From positions 1 to 21,430 of the forward strand of contig CAYGQD010000120.1 of the NCBI GenBank assembly GCA_964351855.1: a DNA stretch of 21,430 nucleotides, written 5' to 3'. The number at the start of each line of letters is the position of its first letter. Positions within the stretch are counted from its first letter, which is position 1. Positions 7,746 to 15,900 of this stretch are shown in pieces. Position numbers and translations under genes: made by a program. The stretch comes from JBCDHN01 sp964351855. Its GTDB lineage: Bacteria; Verrucomicrobiota; Verrucomicrobiia; Verrucomicrobiales; DEV007. The notes under the pieces were generated by a model. The model searched no databases, was not told the origin of the DNA, and saw only the letters and a list, made by a program, of their open reading frames with translations.

Positions 7746-8870
7746 TCATCTCGATTCCTTTTCCGCCGGATGGGCGATCAGCTTCGTTGCGGCCTGCTCC
7801 AATTTTTCGAGTGCGGCTGGGTCGGCGGGTAACGGTTCGGATTGGAAGGCGGGCAGGAGCTTTTCCCACACAAGATCCAACTCGGTCTGCATCTGCCGCG
7901 TCTTCGCGGTAATGGCGATCACCACGTCGTGCTCGGGAATGACGAGGCAGATTTGCCCGTCGCGGCCGTCGCCCCGATAGCAGTTGTGTCGACAACGCCA
8001 GAATTGATATCCATAACCTTGTGCCCAATCGGGATTCTTTGCGTGCGGCCCCAGGCTGTTGTCCACTTGACCTGCGGTTGCGGCTTCGACCCATTTCTCC
8101 GCGAGCAATTGCTGCCCATTCCATTTGCCCTTCTGGAGATAGAGCAGGCCGAATTTGGCGATGTCCTCGGTGCGAACAAACAAGCCGTAACCTCCGATGC
8201 TGTGGCCCTCGGCGGTCGTGTCCCATTTGGGCTGTTCGATGCCTAGTGGCTCGAACAAGCGCGGTTTCAGGTAATCGACGACGGTCTCGCCTGTGGTCTT
8301 GGTGATGATTGCCGAAAGCATGTAGCTTCCCGGAGTGTTATAACGAAACCACGTTCCCGGTTCGTGCGTGGTCGGATGAGCCAAGAAGCCTTTCACGGTG
8401 GGACCGGCCACCAGGTTAAACTTCGGCTCGACCTCATGCCCTCCGCTCATGGTCAGGAGATCGCGGATCCGCATCGCTTTCAGGTTGCTGCTGGGTTCTG
8501 CGGGTGCCTTGTCAGGAAAGAATTTCAGCACTGGATCATTCAGATTCAGCTTTCCCTCTTCTGCAGCCATCCCGATTGCGGTGGAGGTGAAACTCTTGCT
8601 GAGCGACCACAGAATATGCGGCTTCTCCGCCGACTCTGGCTTCCACCACGCTTCGGTGATCACGTGTCCGTGCCGGACGAGTATGAAACTGTGCAAGGTA
8701 TCGATCTGCTCGTCAGCCGCTTCGATGAATTCTTGGATCGCGGCTGAGGAAATGCCCTGGGCTTCCGGTGTGCTGCGTGGGAGTGTGGTGTCATTGGCCG
8801 CGTTGGACTGCCAGATGAAGCTGAAGAAGAGGGAGTGAACGAGGAGGCGGAATAGGGGGTTAGGTTTCAT
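7746..8870 (-). CDS. Exported serine hydrolase of the beta-lactamase / penicillin-binding-protein class C family
   Basis: I chose the start at 8870 because it gives a good signal peptide, MKPNPLFRLLVHSLFFSFIW followed by QSNA; a longer start at 8900 adds ten residues with no better ribosome site. In the 374-residue form, LWSLSKSFTSTAIG (88-100) holds the SxxK nucleophile pair Ser89/Lys92. PGTWFRYNTPGSYMLSAI (171-188) carries the family Tyr (Tyr177) in a YNT motif. GYGYQFWRCRHNCYRGDGRDGQ (about 285-306) matches the third motif region near the active site. Family members include esterases, amide hydrolases and DD-peptidases, so the substrate cannot be named. It is probably periplasmic. Its stop lies 30 bases from the end of the EF-hand gene. 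Confidence 0.92.
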   Translation of the reverse strand: MKPNPLFRLLVHSLFFSFIWQSNAANDTTLPRSTPEAQGISSAAIQEFIEAADEQIDTLHSFILVRHGHVITEAWWKPESAEKPHILWSLSKSFTSTAIGMAAEEGKLNLNDPVLKFFPDKAPAEPSSNLKAMRIRDLLTMSGGHEVEPKFNLVAGPTVKGFLAHPTTHEPGTWFRYNTPGSYMLSAIITKTTGETVVDYLKPRLFEPLGIEQPKWDTTAEGHSIGGYGLFVRTEDIAKFGLLYLQKGKWNGQQLLAEKWVEAATAGQVDNSLGPHAKNPDWAQGYGYQFWRCRHNCYRGDGRDGQICLVIPEHDVVIAITAKTRQMQTELDLVWEKLLPAFQSEPLPADPAALEKLEQAATKLIAHPAEKESR

Positions 8871-8917
8871 GAGAAAATCGGACCAGAGCTGAAAAAGCAT
8901 CTTTAGCAGCGTTTACA

Positions 8918-9523
8918 CTACCCGTTTTCTGCCAGCCATCCCTTCAATTTCTCCAGCGCTCTCCCGCGATGGCTCATGCGGTTCTTTATGTCGGAAGAGA
9001 GTTGGCCGAAGGTTTCGCAGAAGCCTTCCGGGATGAAGAGCGGGTCATAACCGAAACCGCCTTCTCCCTTTTCTTCGTTCGCGAGGATCCCTTCGACGGT
9101 GCCGTTGAAGGTGGTGATGACCTTCCCGTGGCGGGCGAGGGTGAGGACACAGCGAAACCGACCACTCCGCGCTTTGCCTCGTGCTCCGGTTTTGGCCAAT
9201 TCGGCGAGGAGCTTTTCGCGATTGGCGGCATTGGTCGCCCCATCGTCGGCATAACGCGCGGAGTAAACTCCCGGGGCCCCGTCCAGCGCATCGACTTCGA
9301 GGCCGGAGTCATCGGCGAGCACGGTGGCTTCCGGCATCACCTCGCTGGCGGCGAGTGCTTTGATGGCGGAGTTCTCGTGAAAGGTAGTCCCGGTTTCCTC
9401 GGCCGGTTCCAGATCCGGGAACGCGGTCAGGTCCACGATTTCGTCAAAAAAGCCTGCGAGGATTTCGCGAATTTCCTCCGTCTTGTGGGTGTTATGGGTC
9501 GCGACAATGAGCGTTTTGGACAT
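8918..9523 (-). CDS. rdgB: dITP/XTP pyrophosphatase (RdgB/HAM1 family)
   Basis: A 201-residue protein of normal family length. It removes non-canonical purine triphosphates (dITP, ITP, XTP) by releasing pyrophosphate, keeping damaged bases out of DNA and RNA in the cytoplasm. Signature segments are all present: ATHNTHKTEEI (8-18, substrate-binding Asn11 and Lys14), LADDSGLEVDALDGAPGVYSAR (69-90, metal and general-base acids Asp71/Asp72), GGFGYDPLF (155-163), and SSDIKNRMSHRGRAL (176-190, base-recognition Lys, Ser184, His185 and Arg186). The ATG at 9523 gives the expected MSKTLIVATHN start. The stop is TAG. The gene diverges from the U32 gene with 27 bases between start codons, so the two share a compact control region. 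Confidence 0.97.
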   Translation of the reverse strand: MSKTLIVATHNTHKTEEIREILAGFFDEIVDLTAFPDLEPAEETGTTFHENSAIKALAASEVMPEATVLADDSGLEVDALDGAPGVYSARYADDGATNAANREKLLAELAKTGARGKARSGRFRCVLTLARHGKVITTFNGTVEGILANEEKGEGGFGYDPLFIPEGFCETFGQLSSDIKNRMSHRGRALEKLKGWLAENG

Positions 9524-9550
9524 CCGCAGACCATGCTACATTCCGCCGTA

Positions 9551-12001
9551 ATGTCACACGGTCATCCCTTCGAACTCCTCTCTCCCGCCGGTAACTGGGA
9601 TTGCGCCCGCGCGGCGGTGGCTAATGATGCGGATGCGATCTATTTCGGGTTGCCCGCGTTCAATGCCAGGATTCGGGCGGACAACTTCACGGAGGAAGAT
9701 CTTCCCGAGTTGATGACGTTTCTACACGAGCGCGGGGTGCGCGGATTCGTCGCGTTCAACACGCTGATTTTCACGGGCGAACTGGAGGCGGCGGAACGGC
9801 AATTGCGGCTCATCCACGAAGCTGGAGTCGATGCGATCATCGTTCAGGACATTGGCTTGGCGAAGATGGCTCGGGCGATTTGTCCCGGTCTGGAGCTTCA
9901 CGCTTCGACACAAATGACGATCACTTCACCGGAAGCCCTCGATTTTGTGAACGAGGCGTTTCAGCTCGATTGCGCGGTGATCGCGCGTGAGAATTCCTTC
10001 CGGGAGATGACGCTGTTTCGGGCAAACCAACCCGGCGCGGTGAAGCTGGAAACCTTTGTCCACGGAGCACTCTGCGTGGCCTATTCCGGCCAATGTCTCA
10101 CCAGCGAATCGCTCGGCCAACGCAGCGCCAATCGCGGCGAATGCGCTCAAGCCTGCCGCATGCCCTATGACCTCATCGTCGATGGTGAGCAACGCGATCT
10201 GGGCGACAAGCGCTATCTGCTTTCGCCCCAGGATCTGGCGGGGATCGATGAAATCACCAGCTTGATCGAAGCGGGCGTTTCCAGCTTCAAGATCGAGGGG
10301 CGACTCAAGACTCCTGAGTATGTCGCCGCTGTGACCCGCGTCTATCGGAAGGCGATTGACGCCGCTTTGGCCGGAACCATGGAGTCGGCCAGTGAACGGG
10401 ATCGCTACGAACTGGAGATGACGTTTTCCCGTGGGCTTCACAGCGGCTGGCTCAACGGGATCGACAACAAAAAGCTGGTCCACGCCCGATTCGGGAAAAA
10501 ACGCGGAGCCTTCATCGGGACGATTTCGCGGGTGGGGCCGGATTGGGTTGAGGTGGATGCGCTGGTGCCGGTCAAGAATGGCGACGGCGTCGTGTTTGAT
10601 ACCGGCGGCGACACCGATAAGGAGCAAGGCGGTCGGATTTACGGTGTCCAAGGCAAGCGCCTCAGTTTTCAGCGCAACAAGATTCGGTTCCCAGAGCTGA
10701 ATCCGGGTGACCGAATCTGGAAAACGGACGATCCCGCCCTCAACGCGGAGCTTCAGAAATCATGGCACGAGTCCCGGCTCCAACCTCGGAAGCGAGCCCT
10801 GAAATGGGCCGTGACGGGTCGGGCGGGAGCCCCCTTAATCCTCACCGACACAGGAACCGGAGCGAGCGTCGAGTCGTCGATCCCGCTGCAACTCGCGGAA
10901 CAACGACCGCTGGGGGCGGAGTTTCTTGAGCAACAATTCGGTCGGCTGGGAAACACCGCGTTCGAATTGGCTTCGCTTCTCGTCGATCTCGAAGGCGCGG
11001 TCATGCTTCCGGTTAGTGAACTGAATCGGATGCGGCGTGCGATGATCGAGCAACTGGAGCTGAAGCCTGACGAGCCCAAAACCATTCCGGTTTCCACGAA
11101 GACCACCGTGGTGGAGTTGCTTCCCGATCGGCCGGAAACCATCGACGGGAAGCCGGTTCTTTCCGTACTATGTAGAAACCAGGAACAAGTCGAAGCCGCC
11201 TTATCCGCCAAGGTCGAGCGGATCTACGCTGATTTTGAAGATATTCGGCGGTATCGTGACGTCGTTGGCGCGGTTCGCGAAAGCGGCGCATCCTCGCGGA
11301 TCTATCTGGCGACGCCACGCATTCAAAAAGCGGGCGAAGCGGGATTGTTCCGAGTCGTGGAAAAAGCGAAGCCGGACGGCGTCCTGGTGCGCAACCTGGG
11401 AGGAGTTCATCATTTTCGCGAGAAGCCGGAATTCGAGATGATTGGAGACTTCTCCCTCAACGTCGCCAACCCCATCAGCGCGGACTTTTTCCGATCCCAC
11501 GGCTGTAAATTTCTCACCATTTCCTACGATCTCAATATCGGCCAAGTCCTCGACTTGCTCAAGACGGCACCTCCCGCGTGGTTCGAAATCACGCTCCATC
11601 AACACATGCCGATGTTTCATATGGAGCACTGTGTTTTTTGCGCCTTCATCTCGGACGGAACCGACGTAACCAACTGTGGTCGGCCCTGTGATACCCATCG
11701 AGTCGAACTCCGCGACCGCGTCGGGCAACATCATATCCTGAGCGCCGATGTGGGTTGTCGGAACACCCTGTATAATGGCAGAGCGCAAAGCGGCGCTCGA
11801 TTTTATCACGACTTGTTCGAGGAGGGGCTCCGTAGGTTTCGAGTCGAACTGCTTCAAGAAACTGGCGAGGATGCGAATACGATCATCGCGGCCTACCAGG
11901 ACTTGTTGGCGGGCAACAAGGAAGGAAGTCAGCTATGGGATCAGCTGAAGGTGGAGTCCAAGCTGGGAGTTGTGGAAGGGACGTTGGCGACTTCGTCGTA
12001 A
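9551..12001 (+). CDS. U32 peptidase-like / DUF3656 protein, probable RNA-hydroxylation enzyme (RlhA-like)
   Basis: An 816-residue protein. The start at 9551 gives MSHGHPFELLSPAGNWDCARAA, the standard family opening; an ATG at 9533 would add six residues, and an open frame reaching back to 8969 is only the antisense of rdgB. The U32 domain covers about 7-330, with FNTLIF, STQMTITSP, the signature ETFVHGALCVAYSGQC, and RSANRGECAQACR. Cys175, Cys182, Cys198 and Cys202 are probable Fe-S ligands. A DUF3656 region follows, then a C-terminal part with a second Cys set (HCVFC...NCGRPC). Relatives RlhA and TrhP use prephenate in hydroxylation of 23S rRNA or tRNA; a role here in RNA modification rather than proteolysis is inferred. 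Confidence 0.93.
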   Translation: MSHGHPFELLSPAGNWDCARAAVANDADAIYFGLPAFNARIRADNFTEEDLPELMTFLHERGVRGFVAFNTLIFTGELEAAERQLRLIHEAGVDAIIVQDIGLAKMARAICPGLELHASTQMTITSPEALDFVNEAFQLDCAVIARENSFREMTLFRANQPGAVKLETFVHGALCVAYSGQCLTSESLGQRSANRGECAQACRMPYDLIVDGEQRDLGDKRYLLSPQDLAGIDEITSLIEAGVSSFKIEGRLKTPEYVAAVTRVYRKAIDAALAGTMESASERDRYELEMTFSRGLHSGWLNGIDNKKLVHARFGKKRGAFIGTISRVGPDWVEVDALVPVKNGDGVVFDTGGDTDKEQGGRIYGVQGKRLSFQRNKIRFPELNPGDRIWKTDDPALNAELQKSWHESRLQPRKRALKWAVTGRAGAPLILTDTGTGASVESSIPLQLAEQRPLGAEFLEQQFGRLGNTAFELASLLVDLEGAVMLPVSELNRMRRAMIEQLELKPDEPKTIPVSTKTTVVELLPDRPETIDGKPVLSVLCRNQEQVEAALSAKVERIYADFEDIRRYRDVVGAVRESGASSRIYLATPRIQKAGEAGLFRVVEKAKPDGVLVRNLGGVHHFREKPEFEMIGDFSLNVANPISADFFRSHGCKFLTISYDLNIGQVLDLLKTAPPAWFEITLHQHMPMFHMEHCVFCAFISDGTDVTNCGRPCDTHRVELRDRVGQHHILSADVGCRNTLYNGRAQSGARFYHDLFEEGLRRFRVELLQETGEDANTIIAAYQDLLAGNKEGSQLWDQLKVESKLGVVEGTLATSS

Positions 12002-12460
12002 TTCTTCGCGGCATTTAAGAGTTTTTCAACACCCTGCCAGGAACGGCACTAGTTCCTTACTGGGGGATGCCAACGAATTCGAGAATCTCGTTTCGAGATT
12101 TCAGAAGCATAAACGGATACGGAATTGAGAACGGCCTTGGTGAAGGAGCGGAGATGAAGTGACATCTACGCTCGACGTGTAACAAGGACAAGTGCATAGG
12201 CAATACGTTGATTGGAGCGCTGTGAATCCTTGAGAACCTGCCCCTGGTCCGTCCGCCTCCTTGGTGGTTTGCTAAAGCAAATCCTGTTGCCATTGTGGTT
12301 GTCCAGTGCAGATCAGAAATCATCTGAGCGTAAAATGAAATGTTGGCTACTATTTGTCACATAACAGGTTGGTATGCCTTGCTATTGGTTGGTCTTGTAT
12401 GTTCATTTGGATGGGCGCGCCAATCAGTTCACTTGCCAGACGTATTGGTCATTTGTTTAC
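12002..12460. other. Gene-free, AT-richer region beyond the U32 and immunity genes
   Basis: No convincing gene. A hairpin AATCTCG-TTT-CGAGATT lies at 12084-12100 (7-bp stem) and a weaker one, AGGAAC...GTTCCT, at 12039-12057. Neither has a T-tract, so a terminator role is uncertain. A minus-strand frame at 12057-12323 has unconvincing composition. The right part (about 12330-12460) is visibly AT-richer, like the neighbouring candidate immunity gene. Confidence 0.5.
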
Positions 12461-12931
12461 CTATTTGATGTCTGGTGGGAAATACAGAAAACCTTTCACA
12501 CCCTCCATGTCCCCAAAAAAGACAATCGAATATTCCTCGCCTTCTGTCAGTACTATTCGGGACGGGAATACCATTTCGGATTTTAGACAATTTCCAAGAA
12601 ATCCAACTGAAAATCCATAGGTCGCTAGCCAATCAACACTTTTCATTTCTGCTAACGTTACTCCATCGCTCTTTCTAGTGATTTCTGTCTCACTCGAAAT
12701 TTGGAACGACAGTTCTTTTTTTTGGGCGTCAGAATTTCCTAGGTCGACAAAGATTATATGAAGAGAATCTCGTTCTGCCTTGAAGCGCAAACCTGAAGAT
12801 ATTTGCTGCGATGCAATTTCAATCACAATCTCCCTTCTTTCATCAAAGGATTCCTCGCCGCATTTTCCTAGCATCAATAATGGAATTGAGTAGGCTATGT
12901 AGGCTACGTAAACATTTGCAGCGTTCGTCAT
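12461..12931 (-). CDS. Candidate immunity protein for the Rhs toxin tip
   Basis: A 156-residue protein that starts 10 bases after the Rhs stop codon, in the position where polymorphic toxin systems keep the cognate immunity gene. The first 25 residues (NVYVAYIAYSIPLLMLGKC) are hydrophobic and may be a membrane anchor or signal; the residue before Cys is Lys, which argues against a normal lipobox. The rest looks beta-rich (EIVIEIASQQISSGLRFKAE, SLHIIFVDLGN, EEYSIVFFGDM). Base composition is clearly AT-richer than the chromosome genes. I recognise no family. The function is inferred from position and composition only; the Shine-Dalgarno is weak, so it may be translationally coupled to the Rhs gene. 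Confidence 0.6.
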   Translation of the reverse strand: MTNAANVYVAYIAYSIPLLMLGKCGEESFDERREIVIEIASQQISSGLRFKAERDSLHIIFVDLGNSDAQKKELSFQISSETEITRKSDGVTLAEMKSVDWLATYGFSVGFLGNCLKSEMVFPSRIVLTEGEEYSIVFFGDMEGVKGFLYFPPDIK

Positions 12932-12941
12932 TGGATATTCG

Positions 12942-15900
12942 TTACGGGCTCCCGAGGGGGAAGTCTATGGGTATTGATGGTTCAGTTCCTGGAGTTCTTG
13001 AGCGCTTTCCTTTTTTTAGGCAACATGCAGTGAGGGCTGCGATGGTATACTCGCGGCATGTTGCGCAGAATATACTCCATCCAGAATCAAAATTTTCATC
13101 GTTCATTTGTTCCTGTTTTTTGGCTGCCGCATAGTCTTCGAGGCATACAATGATGTCGGCACAAGTGGCGCATTCACAAGGCGTCCCGTTTGAAGTGAAA
13201 GTTGGGTCATAGTCTAAGCCACTAGAGGCATATGTGCTTGGCTTCGATTTGAGGTATTTTGTTTCCCATTTAAAGACACCGCTACCATCATTGGAGACTC
13301 GTTTGCCGTCATTGATGTCAGGACTAGATACGCCCCCTGGCCATAATCCGGACCCCTTACCTCCTTCAATCTCAATCCACTCGTGGCCCTTATTCGACCC
13401 GAAGTCGAGACTATAGGCTCGCCATACCGTTACACCACAGACCAAACCGAAGAGGTCGATTCCTCGGATAGCGTTGTTCTCAACAAACCGATACAAGTTA
13501 TATCCTCCCTGTTCAGTGATGGGATCGCGGTTGATCCATTTTCCGAGTTGAGGTGAGTAGTATCGATATCCGTAGTTGTAGTAGCTGGTTTCATCGTCGA
13601 TAAATTGTCCCTGGAATGCGAAGTCCCAATCGAAGCTGCTGGTGACTCTGGGTGTGAAGTCCGCTGCCATGATGGAACGAAGCCCGAAGGCGCTGTAGCT
13701 GTAGCGTTCTTGAACGGCCCCTGATGTGTCGAGGATGGCGGTGGGGTTGAAGTAGTCGTGAGTGACGTAGAGACGCTCGTCGAGGGTGGCGTTTGCGTTG
13801 GTGTCGCGGTCGCGCAGCACGAGGTCGTCGCGGTAACGGCTGCCCCAGAGGTATTGGCGCTTAGCGTCGTTGTTGGCGTTTGTGCGTTCCTCAACGGGCC
13901 GCCATTGGGCGTTGTAGTAAAAATGGGTTGTGGTGTTGCCGATGGTTTTGGTGGTGCGACGCGTGGTGCCGTCATAGGCGTAGGTGGCAACGAGCGCATC
14001 AGCAGTGCTTTTGCGGAGATGAGCCGGTTCCAGGCATCCCAACTCAGGCGATAGAACTTGTTCCAATCACCGTCTTCATCCGGTGGTGACTGGGTGGCGT
14101 TGCCGGCGCGATCATAGAGGATGCCACCATTGGAGCCGTCGATCTGGGTGATCTGGTTGTCCTGATTGTTGACTCGGCTTTGATCGAGGGTTTCGGTGCC
14201 GTCATCGGCATTGGTGAATCGATCCCAGTTGCCGGTGGGATCGTAGGTGAAGGTTTGGGCGTTATCCGGGATAGCGCCGATCGCGGTGAAATTGAGGTTC
14301 AGGTTGCCGCGAGCGGCTTCGGTCACTTGGTAGAGATCGTCGTAGCCGTATTTTTCGTCCTGACCGGGGGAGGGGATATTGGCTCTCCAAGTGCGATTGC
14401 TCATGCGGTCGTAGCCCCAGACGAAGTGATCGCGCACGTCTTCTGCCGGAGTGGTTTCCCAAAGCATTTCGACGGTGCGCCCAAAGCGGTCATAGCCGTT
14501 GTAGGGATCCCCGGCGTCACCAACCGGTTGGGTGGCGGTTTTGATGTAGGTGAGGTCCATCGAAGGTTGAGGATACTGCACCTTGACGACCCAGTCGAGC
14601 CCCAAATACTCGTAGTCGACGGCGTTTTGAGTATCGTCTTGGATCTTGAATGATTCCAAGCGGCTTAAACGATCGTTGTCTTCATCGCTGGTTCCGTAGA
14701 GGTTTTCCACGATGCGCCCGTTGGGGTAGACGGTTGATGTTTGACGGATCGTATTGCCACTTGAAGCGTCGGCATAGGTGTAGCTGACAGCCGGGGTGGA
14801 TCCATCCACCGCTCCGGCGTGAGCCTGGCTGTCCTTGATCAGCTGACCGAAGTCGTTGTATTGGTAGGCAACCTGATTGACGACGTTCCCAACCCCAACC
14901 CCGGGTTGATCGTAACTGGTGATGGTGGCGACCATGCCGCGCACCTCATAGGTGGTTGCGATGCGCTTGATACTTTGATCGATATTGTCTCCGAACGCAG
15001 TGACGCTGTCCTCGGTCTGACGGCCGAGTTCATCATAAGTGTAGGTATGAACAGTTTCGTTCGGGTCCTTCATCGCGGTGACGTTTCCTTGACGATTGTA
15101 GACGTATTCGATGCGGTTGTAGATTTGGTCGTAGCCGTCATTGAGCGGTTCGCTGTCATCATCGCTTTCCGGATAGATCTTGGCACGAAGCAAGTCGCTA
15201 CGCGCAACCAAGGAGTCGTTCAAGGTGGTGCCGAAGACCCATCGGGTAACTTGATTGCCGGTCTCATCATTGACCAAGGTCAACCGGTTCATCTGACCGT
15301 CGGCATTGTAGGCGAACTCGGTGATTCGGGGTGCTTCCTTGCAGGGATCACTTTCGTCAGCTTCACAGGTGGTGCAGCTGTCGATGCCTTCAAGCAGACG
15401 GATGCGTCGTCCCAGGTTGTCATTTTCCAAATGCGTTTCGATGCCGTTAGGATCAATGGACGCGATCGGGTCCCCGCTCTTGCCGTAGCGACTCCAGCTG
15501 ACGAGAAGGATGTCAGAACGCTCTGGCACATCATCAGGCCGGGTGTAAACGGCCCCACCGTTGGTGCCAATGGCGACCTGAGCCACGCCGCGCCCGATTG
15601 GATCAAAGTAACTGCTTTGATAGATGCGTCGGGCTTTAGGCTCGGCATCATTGGGGCCACCGAGTGCTCCGGTGCCAGTGGCATCATGGAAGCGCTTGTA
15701 GGTGGCGCTCAAGATGACCTGACTGGCGGGATCATAGGTGGTTTCACTTTGGTCAAAGACGATGTCGTTGCTGACGTCGTTGGCGTTGTGATTGTTGACG
15801 GCAACATTGCCAAAGCCATTGGTGGTGCCGTCCGAGTTATAGTAGGCACGTTTATAGCGAGTGGTACTGGGTTCGTTTGTTTCCGGGTAAAGCGATTTGC

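Noticed and set aside
8969..9550. Extended N-terminus of the U32 protein
   Set aside because: The upstream 194 codons are antisense to rdgB, and family members start at the FELLSPAG segment, so the start near 9551 is right.
12057..12323. 88-residue minus-strand ORF downstream of the U32 gene
   Set aside because: Composition (His/Pro/Arg-rich patches), lack of a ribosome site and no recognisable domain make it look like non-coding sequence.
14009..14012. Programmed -1 frameshifting at the A4 run
   Set aside because: The GCAAAAGC context lacks a standard X XXY YYZ slippery heptamer, and a second break of opposite sign lies upstream; mutation or miscall is simpler. Kept only as an alternative.
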